Shown here piece after piece: positions 1 through 11,377 of a DNA stretch of 64,000 nucleotides; the stretch's first letter is position 1; every line of letters begins with the position of its first letter. This stretch comes from Branchinecta lynchi (taxonomy: Eukaryota; Arthropoda; Branchiopoda; Anostraca; Branchinectidae). A model generated the notes under the pieces. It ran no database searches and was not told the DNA's origin. It worked only from the letters and a program-made list of their open reading frames with translations. The stretch covers positions 15,418,518-15,482,517 of the forward strand of contig JAKZAP010000022.1 in NCBI GenBank assembly GCA_023053575.1. The letters are read 5' to 3'. Made by a program: the position numbers and the translations under genes.

Positions 1-660
1 TTTATCGACAAAAACAAGACCGGATCGTATCAGAGTTGGAATTTCCCGAATTTCCGGTGATCACGAGTTAGGGTACTTCCACGTGTCCTACGTGTCACAG
101 TTGGAGGGGATTTTCCCGAATTTCCGGTGATCACGAGTTAGGGTACTTCCAGATTTACTAGGACCATGAAACTTGACAGACATATTAGGTGCTCTCCCAG
201 GCCCACTTGAAATTAGTTCCTTTTCCAATCCGATGATCGTGGGAGGAGTGGAAGGATGGGGAATCTGCATAACTTTGGAAAGGGTGATCAGACGTGCATG
301 AAACTTGTCAAGTGACAAGAACAAGTGTCTCAGATGATCAATCCCAAGTCTGTAACGGATCCGATAACTTGGGGGGGGGGGGGGGGGGGGCGGGAGCTGC
401 AGGGCGAAAATCTCGCGAAACGCTTGGAGTCGAGAGATCGGGATGGGACTTGGATGGAAGAACACGCAGTGGGGGGAGTTGTAGGGGGTTTTCCACAATT
501 CCGATGATCACGAGGTAGGTCCAGATGTGCTATGACCGTGAAATTTAGCAGGCATGTTAGAGACTCTATCAGATTGGCAAAAAAATAGTCACTCCCCCGA
601 CAGTTGTCAATGAGTGGTATAACCATTTCAGAATTACTAGATCAAGCCCATTATCTGATA
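1..660 (-). mobile_element. pearl/HINE-like repeat, family B, fragment
   Basis: Contains the family phrases also seen at 17985-19720 and 44890-46727, here reverse-complemented: a tract with 'ccggtgatcacgagt' followed by 'acttcca', and a 'catgaaacttg(a/t)ca' phrase. The block starting 'ttcccgaatttccggtgat' is duplicated in direct orientation near 42 and 114. A run of about 20 G lies at 371-390. Open frames here are chance products of the homopolymer and repeat. The terminal palindrome is not in the window, so the copy is partial. It lies in the PGAP1 intron after exon 8 or beyond. Confidence 0.55.
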
Positions 661-789
661 AACCAATATCGGGAGAGAGGCCCAGCCTTGAAAACTGCAA
701 ACCGTATCTGACAAACATGCTAACTGTTCTTAGTGCCATATGAGCTTTCAGCTCTTGTTTAAGAAACAGTCCAACGTAGTGTTTATATG

Positions 790-997
790 GACAAGATGGA
801 CAGTGTTGTCGGCCAGTCGGTAAAAATTAACGAGTTGGTGCTTCGCGCCACGATTTTTCGTCAAAACAGTTGATTTCTTTTCGTTTTCTTCTTGAAAACA
901 GTCGTTTCTTCTTGAAAACAGTCGGTAAAAGTTACCAGCCAGTCGGTAAATTCCTTGCCCCCAACCCGCCCAAACATTTTGGCTGGTAACGCCTCTG
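790..997 (+). mobile_element. hAT-like non-autonomous fragment ('aaaacagtcg' family)
   Basis: Built from short imperfect units ('cttgaaaacagtcg', 'cagtcggtaaa') and ending 'ggtaacgcctctg', the same right end as the intact copies at 2480-2870 and 5473-6060. I could not find its left end. It sits just downstream (in gene orientation) of the exon 8 donor of PGAP1. Confidence 0.55.
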
Positions 998-1030
998 CTT
1001 AGGCCATCCAAACAAACCTGTATCACCCAC

Positions 1031-1302
1031 CTCACTGGTTCAATAAATCCTTCCCTGCTCCAAGGTACTTCAAACTTTACAAAGCCTCCTCTCCTCGCAC
1101 TCTCGGAACATCGCGGTTTTATCATGACTTCATAAGATTGATACGCCGCCGTGAGACTGGGAAGGATGTATTGTTGTGCCACCGAGTTTCCTTCTGGGCG
1201 GTATGTAGCCACTGGTCCAAAAGGGTAAGGAAGCGGCAACCGGGGTAGTGAGAGTTCTTGGGTGCGAGCGCTTCGGGTGTGGATGTCTACGTCCAGCCAA
1301 GG
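1031..1302 (-). CDS. PGAP1: PGAP1 exon 8 (last in window)
   Basis: Residues 452-541 plus two bases. Acceptor TTCTTTAG|CCTTGG, likely donor GTGAG|GTGGGT. An alternative GT five bases downstream cannot be excluded. It encodes PWLDVDIHTRSARTQELSLP, PFGPVATYRPEGNSV, QSYEVMIKPRCSE and FVKFEVPWSREGFIEP. The 'MIKPRCSE...VPW' stretch corresponds to the luminal segment just before the membrane half. Beyond the donor the open frame runs into a hAT-like repeat, so the window contains no genuine stop for this gene. Confidence 0.87.
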
Positions 1303-1309
1303 CTAAAGA

Positions 1310-2479
1310 ACGAAAAATTAGTTTAAAAACCGAGTTAACAGCTTATCCACGGGCATACAGTTCCTCCATTCCAGTATGAATTTACCGGAAGAAAGAAACC
1401 GAAGTTTCTCTCTGAGTAATAAAAAATATACAGGCTAGACAGGGACGCCACAATATATCTGGTCTGCTTTCACTGGTAAGGCCTGTCTCATTCAAAACAG
1501 TACAATTTTGTATTGCTCTTATCACGGGTGGTTGGTGGGCGTTTCTCTATTTTTCGCTTGGGCGTTTCAAGCACTACCGCCCTTACGCCCAATGCCCAGA
1601 CATACTTAGCTCATCCAAAAATTTTAGAATTTTAAGTTGGGTGGTGCATAGTCGTTTCTACATTTATCGCTCCTATGTTATATTAACTCACGTAGTATCT
1701 ATGCATTTTGAAAGCACACTATTTACTACGCGAAATTTTAAATAAAATTGGGAACAGACGTGTCCCTGATTGGTTTGTACAGTCTACACATCCGACTGAA
1801 CTAAAAACGACGAGAGAGGCGGTATAGTTCGCTCGGAATCCGGCCGAAATTGCGTATCTGCCAGGAAGTTTTAAAACTCAATGAGATAGTTGATTGATAA
1901 GGTAAGGAGACATGTTGAATCCAGATCTGAAACTAATTTTTTCGCCGGACAAGAAGTTTACCCCGAATTCGACGAAACCGGAAATTTCATAAACATTCAT
2001 AATTGGTTTAGTGGTTCATATCAAGTTTGGTTCAGAGGTTCGGAAGAACATTCCATGAACACATCTCTGGACTTTATTTTCCCCAAAACCCGGAAATTTG
2101 GATCGAGAGGTTCTTGGTTCGCCCCTCGATGCCACCAGCTTTTTCGCCCAGAATACAGCTAAAACAAGGAATTTGGTCAAAGTGAACGGCTTTTCTAAAG
2201 TCGGCTAGAAGTGAGCTATAGGCTAGGGATAAACGTGCATGCTGAATCCATATATGAACTTGGACTTTGTCATCTGATTTGTTGTTTGGTCGTAATTTGT
2301 GAAAAACACCAAAACAGTATCGTTTCGTGTACAAGCGGTTGACATGGATAAATAGTAATATGTTAAATATGTCTGGCGAAGACTGGAAATCTACAAGACC
2401 CGATTGTCTGGCTCAAGGAGTCTAATAAATATTCAGTTTTGGGATCCCATCGGAACCTTTGGTCTATTATTATTACGAC
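1310..2479. other. intron 7 sequence without recognised feature
   Basis: Intron between exons 8 and 7. No conserved coding frame, tRNA or clear element end was found. Short open frames near 1890-2334 face each other on both strands and match nothing I know. Confidence 0.5.
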
Positions 2480-2870
2480 CAGGGGCGTCACGTATGGGGA
2501 GGGGGGGGGGGGGACGCCTCTCCCCCGAATGTTGTCAGCCAGTCGGTAAAGAAAACAACCGAGTCGTCGGGAAGCGCCGCGATTTTTCGTAAAAAAATCT
2601 ATTGACTGTGTTCACTGTTTTCATGAAAACAGTCCGTTTTCTGAAAATCGGTCGGCTTTTCATCAACATAGTCGCTTCTTGTTAAAAATAGTCCTTTTTT
2701 TCTTAAAACAGTCATTTTCTCTGAAAATCAGTCGTTCTTTTTGAGAATTAGTCGATTTTTCGTCAAAACCGTCATTTTTTCTACAAAAATAGTCCGTGAA
2801 AATGACGAACCAGTCGGTATACCCCCCCCCCCCCTCCCCCCTCCAAAAATGTTGGCTAGTAACGCCTCTG
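2480..2870 (+). mobile_element. non-autonomous hAT element with 8-bp TSD
   Basis: Ends CAGGGGCGTC and AACGCCTCTG form imperfect inverted termini of the hAT type (CAGNGGCG). The element is flanked by a perfect 8-bp duplication ATTACGAC at 472-479 and 871-878. The inside is a set of about 20-bp imperfect units around 'aaaatcagtcg', plus a long G run on the left and a C run on the right. It has no coding capacity. It gives the boundaries for the related fragments at 790-997, 5473-6060, 11560-11720 and 32408-32600. Confidence 0.88.
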
Positions 2871-3076
2871 ATTACGACCATTATACTTCATTTCGATTAA
2901 TTTGTATTACTTATTTGTATTACTATCTTCTTACCAAGCTCCAGCTCCGTTACACGGTATGATAATTTCTTTTTAAAAAACTCTGATTCAATCCTTACGG
3001 AAACGTGAGTTACAAGCTTAAAGGCATGTCACCTATTAGGACGGTCGCAGATGAAGTTATGAAATGAAGAAATTAC

Positions 3077-3215
3077 CTTTCTACCCAGCTTGGCTGGAGC
3101 TACGAAGGCAACATGGGTATATCCCTGTCGTCGAATCTCAGCTAAGTCGATCGTCACCGTTTTTGTCGATTTCGGAAGCAGCTCACTAAGATACGTCAGA
3201 CTCTTCCCGTTTGCG
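3077..3215 (-). CDS. PGAP1: PGAP1 exon 7
   Basis: Residues 405-451. Acceptor TTTTTTAG|CGCAAA, donor AGAAAG|GTAATT, phase 2 in and 0 out. The split codon joins TG (exon 6) to C, giving cysteine at the place where family members have one. It then reads ANGKSLTYLSELLPKSTKTV, DLAEIRRQGYTHVAFVAPAK. An open frame upstream of the acceptor (NEWLLFF...) is intron read-through. The short donor consensus (GTAATT) is the weakest of the gene. Confidence 0.87.
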
Positions 3216-3266
3216 CTAAAAAACAAAAGCCATTCATTGGTTGCTTCCGGAAAATTTTCAATCCTG

Positions 3267-3800
3267 ATCAATCAATCAATCAATCAATCAATTTTATTTA
3301 GAACCCTAATAGCACTAGGCTAACATGGGCCGGAAAAATAAACACTCACTACAATACAAGTAAGACGCAAACTAACAAACAATAAATTAGAAACGAACAT
3401 AGATCATGAACAGTTAAAATGTTTAGTAAAATACGGTACGAATGAATTTAGGTATCTTTCGGAAGATTTCGTAGGTGGAACTATCTTGGGTTTTGGGTCG
3501 TCCTTGCTTCGCGTATTCGGTCCATGAGAGGGTGTAACGAAGTCCGGAAGGAGGGTCTTGTGGTGTTGAGAATTCAAAATTTGGTGGCCAAAACGCATGA
3601 GAAGATTATGTCTTCTTTCAGACATTTTTTGATATCAAGGATTTGAAGGCTTTCGTTATAAGATTTGTAATTGTGACCAAGTATTATTCTGCAGGCTCTC
3701 TTCTGCAGTCGTTCGATTTCGGCATCCTGAGCTTTACTGATGAACTGTTATCGAGGCAACTCCTATCTAATAGAAAAAGAAGCCAACGTTTGGTATCGTC
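3267..3800 (-). mobile_element. 5'-truncated LINE: RT C-terminal fragment plus 3' tail
   Basis: Reading the minus strand, about 3735-3640 encodes EIERLQKRACRIILGHNYKS, then a frameshift at an A run, then SERRHNLLMRFGHQILNS and SSERYLNSFVPYFTKHFN with a stop at 3404. This is the characteristic C-terminal tail after the reverse transcriptase of CR1/Jockey-like LINEs. The 3' end is a (TTGA)n tail at 3267-3292 preceded by AATAAAA. It is dead (frameshift, truncation). Confidence 0.8.
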
Positions 3801-3995
3801 ATGCATACAACCAATGATCAAACACATAAATCATAACAGGCCTACGTATAAATTGAACTAGCAGCTCAGCTTAGGCTTCGTTATACAGATTTATAAAAGA
3901 AGGGACAAAACTCTTTGCGAACCTTTGGTGGGCCCATTTGATTAGCTACATCTTTTTCACCTCAGTAGCTACCTTGCGAGGGAGCCTTATTGCCA
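3801..3995 (-). mobile_element. LINE ORF2 C-terminal fragment
   Basis: The minus strand carries HQRFAKSFVPSFINLYNEA before a stop near 3871. It is almost the same peptide as the fragment at 24740-24806 on the plus strand, so both derive from one family. It is directly upstream of the LINE piece at 3267-3800, but whether they were one insertion is unclear. Confidence 0.65.
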
Positions 3996-5185
3996 GCCAT
4001 CTACGATGACGATCACTAGACTCTCTGCTTTGCCATTTCAGATTTTGAGAGATGTAAAAGAAAAGCTGAAAATTGGTTAGGCAAAAATTGTACCTAACCG
4101 TGGAAAGTACTTACGCAAAGCTTTAGCTAAAATGTATTCTACATACTGTCAGGGGCGTTCCGAGCCTTTCTTCATTGGGGGGCAAACCTGGTAAAAATTG
4201 ACCGAATCGGTACCTGATATTGACCAAATTCAATTTTTTTCTTCTAAAACACAGCGAGTTGCCTTTAACAAGCTATAATGTAAAACGTTGCATAGTATGT
4301 ACAAAATCAAAAATAAAGGGAAAATTTGGAGTCTTTTCACGCTCTTCCACTTCTTTTTTTTTCAAGGATACGCCGTCACTAGCCTTTTACCTTTGGAGGG
4401 CGTCCAGTTTTGCCAACAGGACTTGAAAATGTGCCGAAAAAAAACGCAATTGCTGCCAAGCAACAACGTTGTGAACGGCTGTAACCAGTAGCGAAAATTA
4501 AAGCGCTACTGGTTTTTTTCTGGCAAATTCTAGCTTTAAACGTGGTTCAAGCACCACAAAATTCCAAGCCTCAAACGCCAACTAAATGACGTACCCTTCT
4601 TCTAAATAGTGAAGACTGCTAAATGTGCCGCAGGCGAATTTTTTTGGAAACACTCATGATCAATGTGCCTTTTTGCGACCCCAAGGCTACCTATTAAACC
4701 AAAGAGCTGCCTGGCGAAAAAAGGGTCCATCCAGGGTAAAGTAGATGTAAAGTACATATTTTATTCTAAATTTACAGCAAACAAAAATAGGCTAGTTTTC
4801 ACGTCAGGAGACGTGCTTATTCCTGAAGTTCTGCAATCATTAGAAGTATAAGGTAATTAAGGAATGGAAACCAGTTCAAGCTACAGTTAAATGGTAAAGA
4901 ACAAGAGCTAAATAAATGCCATTTAAATTACCAAGCACAGTAACTCTTGGTAGAACAACCTAAAACAACCGAGTTTTGTAAGTCTCGTAACAGATGCGGA
5001 CCAAAGAAAAATCAGGTGAATTACCGAATTCGGTAACGAATTAGAACCAAATGAATCTGATTAATCACCGAATTAATTGATCAAATGCGATAGAAGAGAT
5101 ACGGACTTGAGAAAAGTCCGCTGAAACAACCGAATTCACTAACGATAATGAGACCAAATAAATACGTTAAATGACCGAATTTACG

Positions 5186-5285
5186 NNNNNNNNNNNNNNN
5201 NNNNNNNNNNNNNNNNNNNNNNNNNNNNNNNNNNNNNNNNNNNNNNNNNNNNNNNNNNNNNNNNNNNNNNNNNNNNNNNNNNNNN
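5186..5285. other. assembly gap, 100 N
   Basis: Exactly 100 unknown bases, the usual placeholder for a gap of unknown length. It interrupts the tandem 'gaccgaatt' repeats inside the hAT element at 4150-7275. Confidence 0.99.
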
Positions 5286-5472
5286 GACTAGTCGGAGACT
5301 CACAGCATCTAGGTTATTCACTAAGCTACTGATTTACTGTAACCCGACTTTGCTACTGAGCTTCTCAGCCTTTTTAGCTGTTCAAATTAGTTAAGTTATC
5401 ATACAAAAAAATGGAAATAGCCATGTGGCATGGCCGACAAGCGTCAGACATCCGTACAGTATGTACAGTAAA

Positions 5473-6060
5473 CAGGGGTATCACAACTGTGGGGGGGGGG
5501 GGCGACCCTTCCAAATGTAAATATTCCTTCAGCCCAAGCTGACTGCGAATCATATTTGATGGTGCAAAATGGATACGTCAGCTGAATTTTCTTGGAGCTA
5601 TACTTCGGCCGTTCTTGGCAAGGGCCTCTTCAGGCTCAAAACCGCTCAAGTTGGAAAAAGGAACCCTTCCCGCAAGTTCATTTTCCAACTTGAGCGGTTT
5701 TGAGCCTGAACAGGACCCTTGCCAAGAAGGGCTGAAATATAGCTCCAATAAAATTCAGCTGACGTATCCATTTGGCACGATCAAATATCCTCCAAATGTG
5801 TCCGGCCAGTCTTTAAAAAATAACTGAGTTGGCGCGAAGCACTGCAGTTTTCCGTCAAAACAGTTTTTTTTTTTCATGAAAACAGTTATTTTTCATGAAA
5901 ATCAGTTGATTTTTTGTCAAAACAGTCATTTTTTTAAATCAGTCAATTATTTTTCACAGCTGTCATTTTTGTTCTTGAAAACAGTTCTTCTTTCTGCAAC
6001 AACAGTCAGTAAATACCCTGCCCCCCCGCCCGACAAACATTTCAGCTAGTAACGCCTCTG
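5473..6060 (+). mobile_element. hAT-like MITE nested in the 3.1-kb element
   Basis: Starts CAGGGGTATC and ends AACGCCTCTG, like 2480-2870. The flanking octamers ACAGTAAA and ACAGTGAC agree at six of eight positions, so a TSD is plausible but decayed. It has itself received a palindromic element at about 5518-5805. Confidence 0.65.
5518..5805. repeat. palindromic 'cttggcaagggtcc' element, copy 1
   Basis: Inverted halves around 5665 share 'tcttggcaagggcctcttca' and 'ggctcaaaaccgctcaag'. The outer side begins 'aatattccttcagcccaagc'. Other copies of the family lie at 8796-9105, 13845-14240, 25278-25600, 34340-34450 and 36880-37085. No TSD was defined. Confidence 0.7.
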
Positions 6061-6810
6061 ACAGTGACAGTAACTTAGCATAGCCTCCGGACTCCAAAAT
6101 TGAGGCTTTTATAATGGACTGACTAACAGTTCTGTAACATTCACAAAAAAAACAATGCATACCACGAATAATCTTAAACTCTTGACAGTCCAACTTATTT
6201 GCTGTTTAATCTGGGCCTATAAGCAAGTGGAGATTTCTACTACCTAAAAGGCCTTAACCCACACTCAAGAACAACCACATTGCAGCTCTGCTTGAATGAT
6301 TTTTACCTGTTTATTCTTCTTAATATCCTCCAATTCTCAGGTGAAATATCCTGGAATTCTTGGTTTGTAAACACTATTGCCACTTTTTCTTGTCTGGAAC
6401 ATGTGACTTTTGGCCGCAAAAGATTTTTTGCTTACTTTTTATATTTACTTGCAAGGAACCGGTCGTAGAATTTTGGCTTGTTCTGTCGAAGAAGTGAAAA
6501 CCGTCATTAACCGCAGATTTCTGCGACAGGCGGCAACGCTGCTTCTGAAATGTTCGAATGTTTGTTTACATGTGCTTGCTTTTCATTGGCCGAAGGCTGG
6601 ACCGCGGATGTACCCGCACAAACCGCAACCGCAGAATAGTTAGAGTGTAAGAGGTTAGAAAAGCATGTCCGATATACCAAAAAGCTGTATCCCGGTAACT
6701 TTCGTGAGTAACAGAACGTACGCGAGGTCCTGTGATCTCTAGAGGTGTTGCCCCAGTAAGACCCTCCACTTTTAGAAGGAGAAGACTTTCGGTACAGTGG
6801 ACCCCAGACT

Positions 6811-7130
6811 AGTAGGGACGTACCGAATGCGGTGAAACCGACTCGGACTGAACAAATGTTGGATGAATTGTCGAATTCGGTCACGAATCAGAAACAAATG
6901 AATCTGATAAATGACCGAATTATGAAATTGACTGACCGAATGCGGTAGAACAGATACGGACTTGAGAAAAGTCAATGTGACCAAATATCACCGAATTTAC
7001 GTAGGGACGTACCGAATGCGGTGAATTCGACTCGGACTGAATAAAAGTTGGATTAATTACCAAATTCGATAAAGAATGGGAACCAATAAACACATTAAAT
7101 CGCCTAATTTGGAAATGTGGGTACAAAAGA
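6811..7130 (+). repeat. tandem units of about 195 bp
   Basis: The phrase 'tagggacgtaccgaatgcgg' starts near 6810 and again near 7003, with the following 'gactcggactgaa' also repeated. A diverged partial unit lies at 5030-5185 beside the gap. These are internal repeats of the 4150-7275 element. Confidence 0.7.
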
Positions 7131-7275
7131 TTTTGTAAAACAGGCATCACTGCTTCGCCGCGATGCCCGTTTTGACCGAATTTTCGCCTTCGGCCAAAAT
7201 TTGACCAAATGCCCAGAACGTCCGGGGGGGGGGGGGGGGCTGCCCCCCCCCCCGGCCCCCCTCGGGACACCCCTG

Positions 7276-7792
7276 CATACTGTGACTATTCTGTTTTGTT
7301 TTCAACTGCGGGTTGCGTTAACTACTGGATAAGAAAGTTCAGCGCCAGATGCATATTGCTTACTTTAAATATCGCAAATTTCTAATGTACCTTCCGACAT
7401 CGTATAGTAATACAATACACGTATTGTTAAGAAGTATGGCGCCCCTGATATTCTTCAGTCTTTTGAGTTACTTAGTGCTAAGTTGACAAGTAATGCACTC
7501 ACATCCCTAGGTCCAAACCATAGTATTATACGCGTGTTTCTGCCCGAGATAAAGGTTGAGTAGTTCATATGCTTTTGTCTTTTTCTTCTTTTTTGTGTAA
7601 CCTTACTCCGATTGTCTTTTTATAGGAAAGTGGGTTATAAATAAATTATTATTATTATTATTAATCCAGGATCCAGAAGGAGAGGAACATGCTGCGCCGA
7701 ACTAGACAACTAGTCGGATGAATGTCGGATCAAAATACAGCCAACTGGCAAATAAACAAAAATTTATGGGAATGCAAGAAGCCCCGCGAAAG
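7276..7792. other. intron 6 spacer with a LINE-type 3' tail
   Basis: At 7620-7662, 'gggttataaataaa' followed by (TTA)n is a LINE 3' end. The same tail type recurs near 42485, 55925 and, inverted, near 53740 and 43220. Nothing else was recognised. Confidence 0.45.
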
Positions 7793-8535
7793 CAGTCATA
7801 CGCAAATCCTCAATTTTTGGGCATGCCTGGACGTATGGGCATGGTATCCCTGTGAAATTTGACACTGGCTACATACTTTTGGCTACATTCTTCCTGTCCT
7901 AGATCAAAAGATACCTGATTTCACTGTCTATCCAACCTCATTTTCCAATTTCCAAAATGTTAGAGCACTTTCAAGATACAGAGAGTTTTGTGCAGGCCAC
8001 TTCTTTCCCAGTGGGTTTACCCTATCCTTTTACAGGTAGTTGCCACTAGGTTACTCAATCCTTTTCCATGTTGCCAAAAAGTCAAAAGTCAGAGTAAAAA
8101 CAGGTAAAAAAAAATAACTCAAAATAAAGACAATAAAAGGAAAACAATCTAAAGGAAATATTTGCTCCAGTGAACAGATTGAAAAGCTTGCCTCATCCAT
8201 GCTACCTAGCAGCAATTTTCTGGAGAAGGATAGGATAAGCCCACTAGAAGAGAAGTGGCCTCCAAAAAACTCTATGTATCTTGGATGTGCTCTAACATTT
8301 TGTAAATTGGAAAATGAGGTTGGATAGAAAGTAAAATCAGGTATCTTTTGATCTAGGACACGGAGAAGGCCCTATTTAGGTATGTAACCAGTCTCAGTTT
8401 ATCAAAATTTCACAGGGGTACCATGCCCATGCTCCAGAGCATGGTGCTCCAACGTATGGGTACCATGCCCATACGTTCGGGCATGCCCAGACGTTGGGGC
8501 ACCATGCCCAAAAATTGAGGATTTGTGCATGACTG
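7793..8535 (+). mobile_element. palindromic hAT-type element with 8-bp TSD, copy 1
   Basis: Long inverted arms begin CAGTCATACGCAAATCCTC and end GAGGATTTGTGCATGACTG. The perfect 8-bp duplication CGCGAAAG lies at 7785-7792 and 8536-8543. The arms contain 'ggcatgcc' palindromes and 'gatctagga/tcctagatc' blocks. No coding frame. A second, left-truncated copy lies at 28209-29157. Confidence 0.85.
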
Positions 8536-8635
8536 CGCGAAAGTTCATCAAGATGGGTCAAACCCATAGCAAAGTTCCTCCACTCAAGCTTGCCACACAG
8601 ACAGGGGTAGACACATTTGCGGTCCAGACTAGAAA

Positions 8636-8720
8636 GACGCTAGAACGTCGTCTATAGAACGTCGTCGCTAGAATAGTCGTCTAGCGACGACTAGAAGACG
8701 CTAGAACCGCGACGCTAGAA
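8636..8720. repeat. short scrambled CTAGAA/CGTCGT repeats
   Basis: Words such as 'agacgctagaa', 'cgtcgtctag' and their complements recur irregularly over about 85 bp, with several local hairpins. No family was recognised. Confidence 0.6.
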
Positions 8721-8795
8721 TCAGCGGCTGCAGAGAAAGAACAGACAAACGGCGGATTCGATGGATGTTTGCTCGCTGCTGTCTAAGCTGCTATA

Positions 8796-9105
8796 TCAGC
8801 AATATTCCTTCAGCCCAAGCTGACTCATATTTGACAGTGCAAACTGGATGCATCAACTGTATTTCATTAGAGCTATATTTCAGACCTTCTTCGCAAGGGT
8901 CCTCTTCAGGCTCAAGCCGCTCAAGACAGGAAAAATAACTTGAAAACCCTACTTTTTCACAAAGTTGACATAAAGATCAGTTTTCCACAAGTTAATTTTC
9001 CAGCTTGAGCGGCTTAAGCCTGAAGAGAACCCTTGCCAAGAAGAGCCGAAATATAGCTCTAATGAAATTCAGTTGACGTACGCGTTTTCCACTGTCAAAT
9101 ACATA
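8796..9105. repeat. palindromic 'cttggcaagggtcc' element, copy 2
   Basis: Inverted arms carry 'cttcgcaagggtcctcttca' on the left and the matching 'cctgaagagaacccttgcca' on the right, around a 'gttgacataaag' centre. It borders the AGTTGCG element at 9114. Confidence 0.7.
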
Positions 9106-9113
9106 TCAGCAAT

Positions 9114-9764
9114 AGTTGCGTTTTTGCAGATACCATGGTATCTGATACCACGGTCTAAAGTCGTTTTCGCAGCTACCGTCGAGGCTACCGTGGTATATAC
9201 CACGGTCAAAAGGCGTTTTTGCAGTTATCGTGGTATCTGGTCAGTTATCGCGGTATCTGAAAAGTCAAACTTTGTCAAATTGGTGACAAAGAAGTTTGGC
9301 ACTAAATTTTTTTTTTTTTTATGTGATGTCGGTGTAGTTTCGCTTAACAGCATTTTTTTAGTTTTTTTAAGATTTGCTTCATGCCGATTTATTTGTCCAT
9401 TCCATTTGCTGTAGGCTAGTTTCGAGCCTGAAACTACGCAGCTCAAACTACAAATTACCTTGCAAATGTAGTTTGACTAGTAGGTTGAGTTTCGGAAACA
9501 AGAAATCAATAAAACGCAAGTAAGAAAAAACAAGAGCTAAACTACAAACTCTGACGAAACAGAAGTGAATTAAAAAAAACGCAACTTTGGTGATGTAACT
9601 GGATATCAGTTTTTCTTTTGGGATGACGTTGAAAAGTGCAATTTCCGCAATAGTAGTTTTTGCAGAGCAACCGTGTATCAGATATCATGGTAACTGCAAA
9701 AGCGACTAATTGCAGATTCAGTTACCGTGGCAACAGATACCATGGTACCTGCAAAAACACAACT
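9114..9764 (+). mobile_element. AGTTGCGTTTTTG-terminus MITE, copy 1
   Basis: Termini AGTTGCGTTTTTGCAG and CTGCAAAAACACAACT are inverted copies; AAT flanks both sides. Near each end are perfect palindromes such as GATACCATGGTATC and 'taccgtggtatataccacgg'. Related copies at 44051-44463 and 54795-55194 share the interior, while 58353-58737 shares only the end. Confidence 0.82.
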
Positions 9765-10284
9765 AATGCTTCTTTCCAGCATCGATGAGAAGCGGCTCGG
9801 TAGTCTAACAGAAGCGTTGACTGCGGGACAGGCTTGAGGTATGGTTACAGGGCTTTGATACGCCAAGAACCCCAGCTTATGTGTCAACTGTTACGGTAAG
9901 ATGGTACGAGAAAGCAAAGGAGGAAGCCCCCCCCCCCCCCCCCCTCCACCTCTCCCAGTGTCACCGGATGAGGTTCGGAACTAAAAAAGATTTGTTACGA
10001 AGCGTCTTGGGCCATTTCTCCACGAACTAATCTAGGCAAACTTGGATAACCTAATATTTAAAAGGGTCCAAGTTTATAGCCTCTGCATAGCCTACAGTAC
10101 AAGTGTAGTGAGTAACATCCGCTTGTAAACTTGGTAAACTATGGCTATCTACTGAGTTCAGGTTTGAATGCAAAGCCAGAAAGCCATAAACTTGCAGGGC
10201 GTTGTTTTACAGCTGGTTCAGGAGATCATCAACTAAGCTTCCAAACGAAATCTCAAACATAATGTGTTTTAAAAATCGTGTTAA
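9765..10284. other. intron 6 spacer
   Basis: Contains a C run at 9929-9944 and otherwise nothing I recognise. Open frames are short and unmatched. Confidence 0.4.
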
Positions 10285-10734
10285 AGTTTAACTGAAAAGC
10301 CAACTTTCTTTTGTGTCTTTTAACTGAATACACTTAATTATTTGGATTCTGCTAAGGGATTTTTTGATGTTCCACCATCTGCTCTAGTTATGACATTCAA
10401 AATATCTGCGGCCACCCCCACAACATAAATCCTACTATGACGCGGGGAATATTAATCTCAACGCGGCTTTCCAGTGGGCAGTGGTGAGCTCAGTGAAGAT
10501 TGCTTAGTGCCTGAACAACAGAAAATTTCATATATCTTTCTCGCAAGGCATACAACACACATACAAGCGCATAGAAGTACCACCAATCACAAAGATATTC
10601 CACTATCTGAAAATCCATTATTCGTGAATAGCGGAACAACGAAGTAACTCATTTTCATCGGGTCCTCAAGCCAATTTAAGTGAATAAGTGATGGGTAACT
10701 AGATTGTCCTATCCCAGCCCAAATCAGTTAAACT
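10285..10734 (+). mobile_element. TTAA-flanked MITE, family AGTTTAACTG, copy 1
   Basis: Begins AGTTTAACTGAAAAGCC, ends CAGTTAAACT, with TTAA directly outside both ends (10281-10284, 10735-10738). A TTAA duplication is the mark of piggyBac-type insertion. The 450-bp inside is non-coding. Relatives: 14936-15399, 21004-21480, 40875-41823 and fragments at 16160-16750, 41828-42200 and 62105-62245. Confidence 0.82.
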
Positions 10735-10856
10735 TTAAGGTCAAAAGTGCAAGTATCGCTCCAGTGGTTGGTAACTGGTTTGGTGATCTAAAAAGAAAAT
10801 CACTTCCTCTGCCCGAAGACCCTACTCCCTACTGTCCAAACAAATTGTACACTCAC

Positions 10857-11110
10857 CAATAACGCGCATTATTTCTGTACTCTAGCGGCGTACACGCAAA
10901 CACCCAATCATCCACGTCCCAAAGATGCGCCACCGCCACTAGCGTCTCATAGCGGGGATTATCCATAGCTTGAAACATGTAATACTCCACCCCTCGAATA
11001 GGTGGCACTAGGGTCATCTGCCGCAAGATGACCTCTCTCCATACTGCGTTGTCGGGGAACTGTACATCCCGAGGACGAGGGCGAGAATGAAAGCTCTTGC
11101 CCCCGTTTCT
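10857..11110 (-). CDS. PGAP1: PGAP1 exon 6
   Basis: Residues 321-404 plus two bases. Acceptor TTTCAG|AGAAAC, donor TATTG|GTGAGT, phase 0 in and 2 out. It encodes RPRPRDVQFPDNAVW, RGVEYYMFQA, then HLWDVDDWVFACTPLEYR. The WVFAC pattern marks the start of the luminal beta-rich region after the hydrolase domain. No internal stop occurs in this frame. Confidence 0.88.
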
Positions 11111-11377
11111 CTGAAATTGTAAATCCCTTATTTATTTACTAGTTTTATAAAAAAAAACCACTAAGACACATGGGAGAAGAGGTATATTTTAAGGCCCGGA
11201 TTAAGTGGGTGGATTTAAGGATTTTAATTTGTTACCGGGCTGATTGTTTGCAACTGGGAAAACGGAGGAAATATTTGGGGAATAAACTAGGACCTAACTG
11301 TTACCTATTTCTACCCGATGTGTGGTAGTGAGAATCAGAGTTTGTTGCCAGTGATTTGTGAATGCCGTGAGCTAGAT

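Larger units (their letters stand above)
4150..7275 (+). mobile_element. large hAT-type element (3.1 kb) with nested insertions and gap
   Basis: Left end CAGGGGCGTTCCGAG and right end CTCGGGACACCCCTG are inverted copies, 13 of 15 matching. They are flanked by a perfect 8-bp duplication CATACTGT at 142-149 (4142-4149) and 7276-7283. Inside are 5473-6060 (a second, smaller hAT-like element), an assembly gap, and tandem units around 'accgaatgcggt'. I find no transposase frame, so it is non-autonomous or the core was lost in the gap. Confidence 0.82.

Noticed and set aside
6507..6884. A 125-residue minus-strand frame
   Set aside because: No recognised domain, inside a hAT-type element, and no conserved splice sites or homologous copy.
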